Shown in pieces: positions 14,646-22,960 of a DNA stretch of 31,748 bases. A model generated the notes under the pieces. The model saw only the letters and a list, made by a program, of their open reading frames with translations, did no database searches and had not been told where the DNA came from. Numbering within the stretch: position 1 is the first letter of the stretch; the number at the start of each line of letters is the position of its first letter. The position numbers and the translations under genes are program-made. This stretch comes from UBA9410 sp036123585 (GTDB lineage: Bacteria > Actinomycetota > Acidimicrobiia > Acidimicrobiales > MedAcidi-G1), in contig JAZADN010000077.1 in NCBI GenBank assembly GCA_036123585.1, positions 1 to 31,748 of the forward strand, given 5' to 3'.

Positions 14646-16033
14646 TGTATGCCGGGCGGAGGGTCCTCCTCATCGGGTACGGGGTCCTCGGATCCGAGCT
14701 CCTCGTGGATCTGGAGGCAGCAGGTGCCGTCGTGGCGACCATCCTCGACGATCGACACCGGGAGATCGACGAGGAGCCTCGCCTCCGCGGCCCGGTCTCC
14801 ATGCTGGAGGAGGTGCTGGACGGGGGGGGCGTCGACCTCCTGGTCATCGGTGCCTCGCTGATCACGGCCTCGCGGATCAACTGGGTCACCCACCACGCCC
14901 GGAATCGGAACCTGCCCGTCTACGTGGCTCCCGAGCGATCCGAGATCGACTCGATGGAGAACCTCAGTGAGGCGACTCGGGTCCCGGAGATCGAGGACCT
15001 CTTCGCCCGTTCCTCGCTGGTGGTCGACCGAGACCGGATCAGCGAGGTGGTCGCCGGCCGGCGGGTGCTGGTGACCGGAGCGGGAGGGTCGATCGGCCGA
15101 CGGACCGTCCATCAGTTGGTCCGCCACGGAGCCGAGAGCGTGGGCCTCTTAGATCGCGACGACTGCCTCCTCCACGACGTGGCCGTCGAGCTCACCGGCT
15201 CGATGTTCCACGAGCGGTTCCCCCTCCTCCACGTCGACGTCCAGCACCGTGGCCAGGTCCTTCGGGCATTCGAGGGGTTCCGGCCCGACGTGGTGGTCCA
15301 CGCTGCAGCCCTCAAGCACGTGGCGACACTCGAGGCCGACCCAGCCAACGCCGTGGCGGTCAACGTCCTGGGGACCGCGCACGTCCTGGAGGCGGCAGGC
15401 GAGGTCGACGTCGACCTGCTGGTGAACGTTTCGACCGACAAGGCGGCGTCCAGAGTGGGGAGTCTCGGGGTGTCCAAGTACGTGGGCGAACGGATGACGG
15501 TGGGCGAGGGGCGGCCCGGTTTCCGAAGCGTGCGGTTCGGCAACGTTCTCGGCTCTCGAGGCAGCGTCCTGCACACCTTCCGGTTGCAGGCCGAACACCA
15601 CGGGCGGGTCGACGTGCGGGGCGACGCCACGACGCGCTTCTTCATGACGGGAGGCGAGGCCGCATCGCTCGTCCTCTCGACTCTCACCCAGGAGGACCCG
15701 GACGGAACCTTCGTGTTCCGGATGGGCGACCCGGTGCAGATCCTCCGGCTGGCCCAGGCCGTCCTCGACGACATGGCGAGCGGGGGGGCCATCCACCTGA
15801 CCGACCTGGAGGCTGGAGAGGCCCATCACGAGCAACTTTTCGGTGACGACGAGGACCCGCGCGACACCTCGATTCCCGAAGTGTTCCGAGTCGGCGTGCC
15901 CGCCCTGTCGCGCCATGCCGTGGCCAGGAAGGTGGGTGGCCTCGACGCGGCGGTCTCAATGCGCCCCGACGAGGCTCGCGCGCTACTGGCGACGCTGGCC
16001 GGGTGGCCGGCCGAAGGGCCGTCCGATCGATGA
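14642..16033 (+). CDS. CapD/FlaA1-type nucleotide-sugar dehydratase (soluble, long form)
   Basis: A 463-residue Polysacc_synt_2/CapD-family SDR. An N-terminal Rossmann-like domain (VLLIGYGVLGSELL, residues 1-130) is followed by the catalytic SDR domain starting RVLVTGAGGSIG, with HAAALKHV, NVSTDKAA and GNVLGSRGSVL. The family includes UDP-GlcNAc 4,6-dehydratases (WbpM, PglF, FlaA1) that start synthesis of bacillosamine, QuiNAc, FucNAc and pseudaminic acid. It lacks the N-terminal transmembrane helices of WbpM/PglF, so it is predicted cytosolic. The residue four before the active-site Lys, Tyr in short and Met in long forms, is Leu here (SLGVSK), so activity may be altered. A G8 run lies at 14822-14829 in codons for GGG. 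The start is GTG 14642 or the adjacent ATG 14645; both overlap the previous stop. Confidence 0.85.
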   Translation: MMYAGRRVLLIGYGVLGSELLVDLEAAGAVVATILDDRHREIDEEPRLRGPVSMLEEVLDGGGVDLLVIGASLITASRINWVTHHARNRNLPVYVAPERSEIDSMENLSEATRVPEIEDLFARSSLVVDRDRISEVVAGRRVLVTGAGGSIGRRTVHQLVRHGAESVGLLDRDDCLLHDVAVELTGSMFHERFPLLHVDVQHRGQVLRAFEGFRPDVVVHAAALKHVATLEADPANAVAVNVLGTAHVLEAAGEVDVDLLVNVSTDKAASRVGSLGVSKYVGERMTVGEGRPGFRSVRFGNVLGSRGSVLHTFRLQAEHHGRVDVRGDATTRFFMTGGEAASLVLSTLTQEDPDGTFVFRMGDPVQILRLAQAVLDDMASGGAIHLTDLEAGEAHHEQLFGDDEDPRDTSIPEVFRVGVPALSRHAVARKVGGLDAAVSMRPDEARALLATLAGWPAEGPSDR

Positions 16034-17127
16034 AGGTCCTCCAGGTCGTTCCATCGTCGGTGGGTCACAACGAGATCCCGTTGTCGATCCTCCGGGTCGG
16101 CGGGGCCGACGTCGGGATGGCGACCCTCGACGACGGTTCAGGCGAACTCGTAGCGGCGTGTGAGGGGCTCGGCACTCCAGTCGAGATCCTGGGTGGGCGG
16201 GGGACGGCGCGGGCGATCCTCGGGCTCCGACGGCTCCTCCGTGCCGGAGACCACGACCTGGTCCTGGCCCACGGACACCACGCCGGCTGGGCCCTCGTCC
16301 TGGCCGCTCGTGGCCTCCGTGTCAGACCGGCCACGGCGGTAGCCAGGCACCACAACCTCTACCACCACATGTCCGACAACCGCCTCCGAGTCCTCATGGA
16401 CCGGCTCATCATCCGGTGGGCCGACCTGATGGTGGCCTCGTCATCAAGCGTGGGCGACACACTGGTGGCCGAGGGCTGCCCCATGGAGCGCCTGGCATTC
16501 GCCACCAACGGACGGTCGTGGGAGGACTCCCCGGGGGTGGAAGGAATGGCGGCCCCTCGGCCCGGAGGTGGCTCGGCGCTGCGCCTTGTCGCCGTCGGGA
16601 ACCTCAAGGCCGAGAAGGACCATCCGACGTTGATCCGGGCATTGGGCCGGGTCGTGGCGGCCGGACGGGACGTCGAGCTCTTCATCGCCGGTGGGGGTTC
16701 CGAGGCGGCCCGTCGGGCGTTAGAGGAGGTGGCGGCGGCCGAGGCGGTCGGCGACCGGGTCCTGTTCGGCGGGTGGTGCGCGGATCCCGAGTCGGTAATG
16801 CTCGGAGCGGACGCCGTCGTCCACGCGAGCATCGACGAGGCCTCGCCCCAAGCCGTCTACGAGGCGGCGGGGCTGGGCGTACCGGTGGTGGCCACCTGGG
16901 CTGGAGGGATCCGGGACATCCTCGGCCGCTACCAGGAGCTCGTGCCGCCGGGAGACGTGGAGGCGCTGGCGACGGCCATCCTCGAGGTCGTGGACGATCC
17001 AGCCGGTGCCCGGCAGCGGGCCCTCCGCCATGCTCCGGACGTGCGGGAGCGTTACGGAAGCGAGCGTTGTGGATCCTCCTACCTGATCGCCTGCCGGAGG
17101 GCCTGGGGGGAGGGGCAACCGGCATGA
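16030..17127 (+). CDS. Glycosyltransferase family 4
   Basis: A 365-residue GT-B retaining-type transferase. The N-terminal domain runs from MKVLQVVPSSVGHNEIPLS through LVLAHGHHAGWALVLAARGL and VARHHNLYHHMSDN. The C-terminal domain contains LVAVGNLKAEKDHPTLIRAL, then LFIAGGGSEAARRALEE and VVHASIDEASPQAVYEAAGLGVPVV. The latter includes the E-x7-E donor-binding motif (first Glu in DEASP, second in YEAAG). ATG 16030 overlaps the previous stop (ATGA). It closes the plus-strand operon; a 2OG-Fe(II) oxygenase gene converges on it with 19 bp between stops and no obvious terminator. Donor and acceptor are unknown. Confidence 0.9.
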   Translation: MKVLQVVPSSVGHNEIPLSILRVGGADVGMATLDDGSGELVAACEGLGTPVEILGGRGTARAILGLRRLLRAGDHDLVLAHGHHAGWALVLAARGLRVRPATAVARHHNLYHHMSDNRLRVLMDRLIIRWADLMVASSSSVGDTLVAEGCPMERLAFATNGRSWEDSPGVEGMAAPRPGGGSALRLVAVGNLKAEKDHPTLIRALGRVVAAGRDVELFIAGGGSEAARRALEEVAAAEAVGDRVLFGGWCADPESVMLGADAVVHASIDEASPQAVYEAAGLGVPVVATWAGGIRDILGRYQELVPPGDVEALATAILEVVDDPAGARQRALRHAPDVRERYGSERCGSSYLIACRRAWGEGQPA

Positions 17128-17146
17128 CGGCCGGTGAGGTCCGACC

Positions 17147-17995
17147 TCAGGCGTAGAGGTGGAACTCGGTGGGGATCGATCCCGAGGACCCCGCCATGTT
17201 CGGGTTGGTGCCTCCGAGCTGGGTGAAGCCCCCGTAGACGAAGTGCCGGACCCTGCCGTGTCCGGTCATGGTGGTGACGCCGTGGTACGAGTCATGGGCG
17301 TTCCGGAAGACCACGAGCCGTCCGCGCGCCGGACGGACCGAGTCCTCGAGGACGCACTCGCCCTCGTCGGGCCAGGCCGGCGATCCCTCCCGGCCGACAG
17401 CTGGCCGATAGACGTCGAGGTCCCCGCCGGACGCGTCGTCGTCCAGGGCGTTGAGGTACAGGAGGAAGACGTACCGGCGCATGTCGCTGTCGCGGTGGAC
17501 GACCCGGCCGTAGCCGTCGGTCGCGCGCGAATAATCGCAGAGCAGCTCGACCACGGTCTCCCGCCTGGTGATCCGGTGCCAGTGGAAGATGGCCCGGCGC
17601 CTGACGCCCAGTTGTGCCTGGTGGAGTCTCCGGGCGAGTCGCCGGGCGGCGCTGGTCGCCTCGAGGCGGTCGTCCCCGCGGAGGAGTCGCTCGATCTTCG
17701 TGCGCGGTCCACCGTAGACCCGGGCGGGTGCGAGGTCGGCGTCGTTCCCGTCCCGGTCGAGCTCGCCGATGATCCAGGCGAGGAACTCGGGTGACGACAA
17801 GCGAGCTTCGAGGTCCCGCCAGGCCGACGAGGCTCCGACCAGCACTCCCCAGTCGTCGGTGGTGTTCGGGACGTAGTGGCGACCGCCGTGGAAGGTCCGA
17901 CCGCTGGTCGTGGGACAGGACGAGTCGCCGTCCTCCATGAGCCGTCGGCAGGACTCGTCGTCCAGCCAGTCGTCGACCACCAGGAGGTCCCGCAC
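17147..17995 (-). CDS. 2-oxoglutarate/Fe(II)-dependent oxygenase-like protein
   Basis: A 282-residue protein with a cupin-type 2OG-Fe(II) dioxygenase core. VVHRDSDMRRYVFLLYLNAL supplies the H-x-D iron-binding pair. GRLVVFRNAHDSYHGVTT supplies the distal His, and HGRVRHFVYGGF the Arg that normally binds 2-oxoglutarate. The N-terminal half (residues 1-150) is helical with VYGGPRTKIERLL. Enzymes of this fold hydroxylate, epimerise or desaturate small molecules or sugars. I recall a TIGR family of 2OG oxygenases from sporadic carbohydrate clusters (TIGR04324) of similar length, and this may belong there; unverified. It starts at GTG 17995, with a TAGGCT box seven bases upstream and no ribosome site, consistent with a leaderless mRNA. 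It lies opposite to the operons on both sides. Confidence 0.78.
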   Translation of the reverse strand: MRDLLVVDDWLDDESCRRLMEDGDSSCPTTSGRTFHGGRHYVPNTTDDWGVLVGASSAWRDLEARLSSPEFLAWIIGELDRDGNDADLAPARVYGGPRTKIERLLRGDDRLEATSAARRLARRLHQAQLGVRRRAIFHWHRITRRETVVELLCDYSRATDGYGRVVHRDSDMRRYVFLLYLNALDDDASGGDLDVYRPAVGREGSPAWPDEGECVLEDSVRPARGRLVVFRNAHDSYHGVTTMTGHGRVRHFVYGGFTQLGGTNPNMAGSSGSIPTEFHLYA

Positions 17996-18002
17996 GACGC
18001 GG

Positions 18003-18008
18003 AGCCTA
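18003..18008 (-). promoter_or_regulatory. Leaderless-type -10 box for the oxygenase gene
   Basis: On the minus strand the sequence reads GGTAGGCTCC and then the GTG start seven bases after TAGGCT. The same ten-base string GGTAGGCTCC occurs on the plus strand at 21978-21987, six bases before another gene start. TAGGCT fits TANNNT, and the lack of a Shine-Dalgarno sequence supports leaderless initiation. Confidence 0.5.
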
Positions 18009-18053
18009 CCGACGGAGAGCCTGGACCTCCCGTGCCGGCCTCGGTGGGTCGGG

Positions 18054-18059
18054 CATACT
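18054..18059 (+). promoter_or_regulatory. Candidate leaderless -10 box (CATACT)
   Basis: CATACT differs from TATACT at one base and ends six bases before the GTG at 18066. With the divergent TAGGCT at 18003-18008, the 70-bp gap between 17995 and 18066 appears to hold two back-to-back promoters. There is no Shine-Dalgarno sequence before 18066 and no clear -35. Confidence 0.4.
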
Positions 18060-18065
18060 CAGGCC

Positions 18066-18881
18066 GTGGTGGTATCCGAGGAGCCGAACGGAGGCGGTGC
18101 CGGTCCCGTGGAACGGGCCGCGACGTGGTTCGACCCGCAGGACTACGGCGGGCTGGACGACACGGCGTCGTCGGCAGCCGTGGTGGTGGAGATCCTCCGG
18201 GACATGGTCGCCCCATCAAGTGTCGTCGACGTCGGGTGCGGTCCGGGGGTCTTCGTCGCCGAGTGGATCCGGCAGGGGGTCCACGACGTAACCGGCATGG
18301 ACGGATCCCCGGTGGCCGACGTCTACCGTGGGCCACCGACAACCTTCCGTATCGTCGACCTCACCCTGCCGGTGGGCGCCGAACGACGATTCGACCTGGC
18401 CACATGCTTCGAGGTGGCCGAGCACCTACCGCGGGAGTCGGAGGGCGTTCTGGTGTCGAGTCTGGTGGACCTGGCCCCGGTGGTGGCGTTCAGCGCCGCG
18501 CCACCCGGCCAGGGCGGCCACGGTCACGTGAACGAGAGGTGGCCGCTGCATTGGACGGGCCTCTTCGCCGCCCACGGCTACCAGCAAGTGGATGCGGTGC
18601 GGGGACTCCTCGTCGATCGCGAGGAGGTCGCCTGGTACTACCGGACCAACCTGGTGGTCTTCGCCGACCGCCACCACCTAGGAGGCGTCCTCGAGTGGGC
18701 GGACCGGGCGGAGGTCCCGGACCCCCACCAGGTGGCCTTTCAGCGGGGAATCCGGTCCGGCCTCGTGGAACGCGAATGGTCGGAACTCGTCAGGGCAGTC
18801 GTCCGGAAGGCACGGCGGAGAGTCGGGACCTCGAGGCTGGGTGGAGTGGTCCGACGCGTCCTTCCCGGCACCGGCCGCTGA
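18066..18881 (+). CDS. Class I SAM-dependent methyltransferase
   Basis: A 271-residue methyltransferase. VVDVGCGPG (residues 53-61) is SAM motif I, and the later FDLATCFEVAEHLPRES is the motif seen in Methyltransf_23/25-type enzymes. AAPPGQGGHGHVNERWPLHW contains the H-x-N-E...W pattern that recurs in methyltransferases and hydroxylase-like proteins of polysaccharide loci. The C-terminal 60 residues are basic and may contact membrane or partner proteins. GTG 18066 is chosen because a -10-like CATACT lies six bases upstream. GTG 18108 is an alternative with GGAGG 13 bases before it. The gene ends one base before the amidotransferase start, so the two are translationally linked. It probably O- or N-methylates the same glycan; substrate unknown. 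Confidence 0.82.
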   Translation: MVVSEEPNGGGAGPVERAATWFDPQDYGGLDDTASSAAVVVEILRDMVAPSSVVDVGCGPGVFVAEWIRQGVHDVTGMDGSPVADVYRGPPTTFRIVDLTLPVGAERRFDLATCFEVAEHLPRESEGVLVSSLVDLAPVVAFSAAPPGQGGHGHVNERWPLHWTGLFAAHGYQQVDAVRGLLVDREEVAWYYRTNLVVFADRHHLGGVLEWADRAEVPDPHQVAFQRGIRSGLVEREWSELVRAVVRKARRRVGTSRLGGVVRRVLPGTGR

Positions 18882-18882
18882 C

Positions 18883-20832
18883 GTGTGCGGGTTCGCCGGC
18901 CTCCTCGATCCGTCAGGGCGTCGGACGGCCGAGGAGTTGCAGGACCTGGCGGGGGTGATGGCCGACCGGCTCGTTCACCGGGGACCCGACGACCGGGGGA
19001 CGTGGTGTGACCGGCGGGCCGGCCTGGCGCTCGGCCACCGTCGCCTCTCGGTCGTCGACCTCAGTGAGGCCGGCCACCAGCCGATGCAGTCAGCCGATGG
19101 CACCTGGGCCATCGCCTACAACGGCGAGCTTTACAACGCCGACGGCCTAGCGGCGACGGCGGGCCTCGGTCGGGGGGAGCGCCGTGGTCACTCCGACACC
19201 GAGGTGTTCGTCGAGGCACTGGCTCGCCTCGGCGTCGAGCGGACCCTGGAGGCTGCGGTCGGCATGTTCGCCTTCGCTGCCTGGGACCTCGAGCGTCGGG
19301 AACTCTGGTTGCGTCGCGACCGCTTCGGTGAGAAGCCGCTCTACCACGGTCGACACGACGGGTGCCTGGTTTTCGGCTCCGAGTTGAAGGCCCTCCGCGC
19401 AATGCCGGGGTTCCGTCCGTCGATCGACCACGACTCGGTCGCCGACCTGGTGCGCCTGGGCTGCGTGCCGGCTCCGTGGACCATCTACGAGGGGTTCACG
19501 AAGGTCAGGCCGGGTCACGTAGAGCGGTTCGACGCCGCCGGCCGTCGGCTGGAGGAGATCTGCTACTGGTCGCCGGTTGACGCCGCCCGGACGGCCTCGG
19601 CTTCGGTCCCGGCGGCTGCGGTGGGCGAGGGCGCGGTAGACGAGCTGGCTGTGTTGCTGGGTGAAGTCGTCGGCTCCCGGATGGTGGCCGACGTGCCGCT
19701 GGGGGCGTTCCTGTCGGGCGGTATCGACTCATCCACGGTCGTGGCGCTCATGGCCGCCCGCTCGAGCGCTCCGATCCGGACTTTCACCGTGGGGTTCAGC
19801 GAGGCGGCATACGACGAGTCCCCCCATGCGCGTGCCGTGGCCTCGCACCTCGGGACCGACCACCACGAGCTGGTGGTGAGCCCGGCGGACGCCCGTGAGG
19901 TCATCCCCACGCTGCCCGTCATGTACGACGAGCCTTTCGCCGACAGCTCCCAGATCCCGACCTTCCTGGTCAGCCGCCTGGCCTCGGGACATGTGACCGT
20001 GGCGCTCTCCGGCGACGGGGGGGACGAGCTGTTCGGCGGCTACGACCGCTACCGGCACCTCGGCCGACTCCGGGCCGTCTTGGACCTGTGTCCGGGTCCG
20101 GTCCGCAGGCTGGCAGGGCGGGGCCTGTCGTCGGTTCCGGTGTCCACCTGGGACCGGGTGGGTGCGGGCCCGCTGGGCAGGCTCGGTCCCGCCGGCGTTC
20201 GTCGGCGCCTCGGCCACCGGGCTCACAAGGTGGCCCGCGTCCTCACCGCTGACGGGCCGGCGGGTGCCTACCGCTCGATGATGGGGTCGGTGAACGATCC
20301 GACCACCTTCGTCCCCCGTGCCGTCGGCCGACCGGAGGTTGCTGACGGCACAGATCTGGGGGGCCGGTCGGGTTTCGAACAGGCCATGCTGATGGACACG
20401 CTGGCCTACCTTCCCGACGACCTGCTGACCAAGGTCGACCGGGCATCCATGTCGGTGAGCCTTGAAGCGCGAGTACCGCTCCTCGATCCGGACCTCTTCG
20501 ACCTTGCCTGGAGACTCCATCCCGGAGACCGCTTCCGGGACGGGCGGGGCAAATGGGTGCTGCGACAGCTCCTCCACCGATACGTCCCTCCCGAGTTAGT
20601 GGAGCGACCGAAGATGGGCTTCGGGATCCCGGTGGGGGACTGGCTCCGTGGGCCACTGCGTGGGTGGGCCGACGACCTGCTGGCGCCCGGCCTCCTGTCT
20701 GATCAGGGCTTCTTCGCCGTCGACGAGGTTGAGCGGGCCTGGCGGTCCCACCGGTCGGGCGAGGACGATCTGGTCTTCCAACTCTGGCCGATTCTGGTTT
20801 TCCAGGCCTGGCTGGCCGAGGTCCGACCGTGA
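18883..20832 (+). CDS. Glutamine-dependent amidotransferase, AsnB type
   Basis: A 649-residue class II glutamine amidotransferase. The GTG start at 18883 is fixed by the need for Cys2 (V-C-G-F-A-G) as the N-terminal nucleophile after Met removal; a longer reading frame from 18841 would bury it. The glutaminase half contains HRGPDDRG, GHRRLSVVDLS and YNGELYN. The synthetase half has the ATP-pyrophosphatase loop SGGIDSS at residues 278-284, then FTVGFSE and ALSGDGGDELFGGYDRY. DTLAYLPDDLLTKVDRASMSVSLEARVPLLD is the usual C-terminal signature (positions near 20397-20490). AsnB paralogs in O-antigen loci are thought to amidate uronic acids or other sugar carboxylates. A ulosonic or uronic acid made in this locus is a natural substrate (inference). 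General asparagine synthesis is the alternative. Confidence 0.92.
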   Translation: MCGFAGLLDPSGRRTAEELQDLAGVMADRLVHRGPDDRGTWCDRRAGLALGHRRLSVVDLSEAGHQPMQSADGTWAIAYNGELYNADGLAATAGLGRGERRGHSDTEVFVEALARLGVERTLEAAVGMFAFAAWDLERRELWLRRDRFGEKPLYHGRHDGCLVFGSELKALRAMPGFRPSIDHDSVADLVRLGCVPAPWTIYEGFTKVRPGHVERFDAAGRRLEEICYWSPVDAARTASASVPAAAVGEGAVDELAVLLGEVVGSRMVADVPLGAFLSGGIDSSTVVALMAARSSAPIRTFTVGFSEAAYDESPHARAVASHLGTDHHELVVSPADAREVIPTLPVMYDEPFADSSQIPTFLVSRLASGHVTVALSGDGGDELFGGYDRYRHLGRLRAVLDLCPGPVRRLAGRGLSSVPVSTWDRVGAGPLGRLGPAGVRRRLGHRAHKVARVLTADGPAGAYRSMMGSVNDPTTFVPRAVGRPEVADGTDLGGRSGFEQAMLMDTLAYLPDDLLTKVDRASMSVSLEARVPLLDPDLFDLAWRLHPGDRFRDGRGKWVLRQLLHRYVPPELVERPKMGFGIPVGDWLRGPLRGWADDLLAPGLLSDQGFFAVDEVERAWRSHRSGEDDLVFQLWPILVFQAWLAEVRP

Positions 20833-21968
20833 CCGACGGTCCGATCCGCGTCCTGCGGATCATCGCCAGAATGAACGTCGGCGGCCCCGCGTGGCAGACG
20901 AGCGTTCTGACCCGGGGTTTGCCCGACCACGGCATCGAGACCCGACTGGTGGTGGGCACGGTCGGGCCGGGAGAGGAGGACTTCGTCTCCCTCCGGGACC
21001 CCGACCTTCCGTTGGTCACCGTGCCGGGTCTGGGACGGTCCGTCCGCCTGTTCGGCGACATCCGGGCCCTGGCCTCTCTGGTCGCCGAGATCCGGCGGTA
21101 CCGACCCCATGTGGTGCACACCCACACAGCGAAGGCTGGCGTCCTCGGGCGGCTCGCCGCGGTGCTCGCCGGGGTCCCGGTCCGCGTCCACACCTTCCAC
21201 GGCCACCTCCTGCGCGGGTACTTCCCGCCGCTCCTCACCCGTCTGGTGGTCCTGGTGGAGAGGGCGTTGGCCAGACGGACCACCATTGTCGTCGCGGTGG
21301 GGGAGCGCGTCCGAGACGAGGTACTGGCCGCGGGAATCGGACGACCCGACCGGATGGTGGCCATCGCACCCGGAGTGGCGGAGCCGCCGGCAGTCGACCG
21401 GTCGACCGTCCGGGCGTCGCTCGGGATCCCCTCCGACGTGCCGGTCGCTCTCTTTATCGGACGCCTGACGCCCATCAAGCGCGTCGACCGACTGTTGGCA
21501 GCGTTCGCCGAGGTCCTGGAGGGCGTGCCCGACGCCGTGCTGGTGGTGGCCGGCGAAGGCGACCGCCTAGACGGCCTTGTCGCCGAGGCGGCGGACCTTG
21601 GAGACGCCGTCCGCTTCATCGGTTGGCAGGCCGACGTGCACCGGCTCTACGCGATGGCCGACGTGGTGGTCATCGCCTCGGACAACGAGGGAATGCCGGT
21701 CACTCTGATTGAGGCGGCGATGGTCGGGGTCCCCGCGGTCACGACCGACGTGGGGAGTGCGGCAGAGGTGGTGGAGGACGGGGTGACCGGCCTGGTCGTC
21801 CCGCCCGACGCCCGGTCGTTGGCTGCTGGCCTCGTCGATGTCCTGGCCGACGGGGACCGCCGAGCCGAGATGGGGCGGGCGGCCCGGGACCGGGCCCGCT
21901 TGTCGTTCGGCGCGAGCCGTCTGGTGTCCGACCATGTCGTGTTGTACCGGCGGCTCCTCGGCCGGTGA
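20829..21968 (+). CDS. Glycosyltransferase family 4
   Basis: A 379-residue GT4-type transferase. The N-terminal domain has IARMNVGGPAWQTSVLTRGL, in which the Gly-Gly loop contacts the donor, and HTHTAKAGVLGRLAAVLAGV, then HTFHGHLLRGYF. The C-terminal domain has ALFIGRLTPIKRVDRLLAAF, VVAGEGDRL and FIGWQADVHRLYAMADVVVI. DNEGMPVTLIEAAMVGVPAV provides the E-x7-E donor-binding motif. This pattern is common among capsular transferases that add the second sugar to an undecaprenyl-linked acceptor. GTG 20829 overlaps the amidotransferase stop (GTGA). The SDR and WecA-like genes follow after a 23-bp gap with a new promoter-like box. Confidence 0.92.
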   Translation: MTDGPIRVLRIIARMNVGGPAWQTSVLTRGLPDHGIETRLVVGTVGPGEEDFVSLRDPDLPLVTVPGLGRSVRLFGDIRALASLVAEIRRYRPHVVHTHTAKAGVLGRLAAVLAGVPVRVHTFHGHLLRGYFPPLLTRLVVLVERALARRTTIVVAVGERVRDEVLAAGIGRPDRMVAIAPGVAEPPAVDRSTVRASLGIPSDVPVALFIGRLTPIKRVDRLLAAFAEVLEGVPDAVLVVAGEGDRLDGLVAEAADLGDAVRFIGWQADVHRLYAMADVVVIASDNEGMPVTLIEAAMVGVPAVTTDVGSAAEVVEDGVTGLVVPPDARSLAAGLVDVLADGDRRAEMGRAARDRARLSFGASRLVSDHVVLYRRLLGR

Positions 21969-21979
21969 TGGCCGGTTGG

Positions 21980-21985
21980 TAGGCT
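21980..21985 (+). promoter_or_regulatory. Leaderless-type -10 box (TAGGCT) for the SDR/WecA pair
   Basis: TAGGCT lies six bases upstream of the ATG at 21992, with no Shine-Dalgarno sequence, which is the geometry of leaderless actinobacterial mRNAs. The ten-base context GGTAGGCTCC is identical to that upstream of the minus-strand oxygenase gene near 18001-18010. It overlaps the 23-bp gap after the glycosyltransferase stop. Confidence 0.55.
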
Positions 21986-21991
21986 CCCCCG

Positions 21992-22951
21992 ATGCGGGCA
22001 CTCATCACCGGCGGCGCGGGCTTCATCGGCTCCCATCTGGCCGACCGGCTCCTGGCCCGGGGAGATCAGGTCGTCCTCCTCGACGACCTGTCCACCGGCC
22101 GGCTGGCCAACATCGCCCACCTGGAGGGCGACCCCGACGCAGAGTTCGTCCTCGGCTCGATCCTGAACGCCGACCTCGTCGACCACGTGGTCTCCCGGGT
22201 CGACGCGGTGTACCACCTGGCGGCGGCCGTCGGGGTCAACCTGATCGTTGAGAAGCCGCTCGAGAGCCTCATGACCAACATCCGGGGCACCGAGACGGTG
22301 GTCGAGAAGGCCCACAAGTACGGCAAGCGGATCCTCGTGGCGTCGACCTCGGAGATCTACGGAAAGAACACCTCCGACCGCCTCTCGGAGGACGACGATC
22401 GGATCCTCGGGTCACCGCTGAAGAGCCGGTGGTCCTACTCGGAGGCCAAGGCCATCGACGAGATCCTGGCCTACACCTACTGGCGCGAGAAGGGCCTGGA
22501 GACGGTCATCGTCCGGTTGTTCAACACGGTGGGCCCCCGCCAGACGGGGAGCTACGGGATGGTCGTCCCCCGCTTCGTGACCCAGGCTCTCCGCGGCGAG
22601 TCGATCACCGTGTTTGGCGACGGAAGCCAGACCCGCTGTTTCTGCTCTGTCCACGACGTAGTCGGTGGGATCCTTGACCTCTCGGAGCACCCCGATGCCC
22701 TGGGACGCGTCTTCAACCTCGGTGGTACCGAGGAGATCTCAATGGCCGACCTGGCCGAGCGGATCATCCGGCTGGCCGGTTCCACGAGCGCCATCGAGTA
22801 CATCCCTTACGACCTGGCCTACGAGGAGGGCTTCGAGGACATGGAGCGCCGAGTGCCCGACACCACCCGGGCGCATGAACTAGTGGGATTCGCACCTACG
22901 GCTGGCCTCGATGACATCATCAGAGCGGTGATCGACGACCAGCAGCGCTAG
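21992..22951 (+). CDS. NAD-dependent nucleotide-sugar epimerase/decarboxylase-like SDR
   Basis: A 319-residue extended SDR. TGGAGFIG (residues 6-13) binds NAD, STSEIYG has the active-site Ser/Thr, and Y149-S-E-A-K153 is the catalytic Tyr/Lys pair. VYHLAAAVGVNLIVEKPLES, RLFNTVGPRQTGSYGMVVPR and FNLGGTEEISM resemble UDP-glucuronate decarboxylases (UXS/ArnA type) and related UDP-sugar 4-epimerases. I cannot separate these from motifs alone. It is nine bases upstream of the WecA-like gene. That close pairing suggests it makes the UDP-sugar that the initiating transferase loads (for example a UDP-HexNAc or UDP-xylose); this is inference. Confidence 0.88.
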   Translation: MRALITGGAGFIGSHLADRLLARGDQVVLLDDLSTGRLANIAHLEGDPDAEFVLGSILNADLVDHVVSRVDAVYHLAAAVGVNLIVEKPLESLMTNIRGTETVVEKAHKYGKRILVASTSEIYGKNTSDRLSEDDDRILGSPLKSRWSYSEAKAIDEILAYTYWREKGLETVIVRLFNTVGPRQTGSYGMVVPRFVTQALRGESITVFGDGSQTRCFCSVHDVVGGILDLSEHPDALGRVFNLGGTEEISMADLAERIIRLAGSTSAIEYIPYDLAYEEGFEDMERRVPDTTRAHELVGFAPTAGLDDIIRAVIDDQQR

Positions 22952-22960
22952 GCGGGACTC

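Noticed and set aside
14822..14829. G8 tract in the CapD-like gene as a phase-variation switch
   Set aside because: It encodes Gly-Gly-Gly in a plausible loop and homopolymers of this length are not rare in such GC-rich DNA; no second signal supports switching.
21394..21405. 12-bp palindrome TCGACCGGTCGA
   Set aside because: Short, within a GT4 coding region and built from common GC-rich codons; no loop, copy or flanking signal suggests function.
20243..21619. 458-codon minus-strand frame opposite AsnB and a GT4
   Set aside because: Ser/Arg/Thr/Pro-rich with no recognisable fold, while both plus-strand genes have full motifs.
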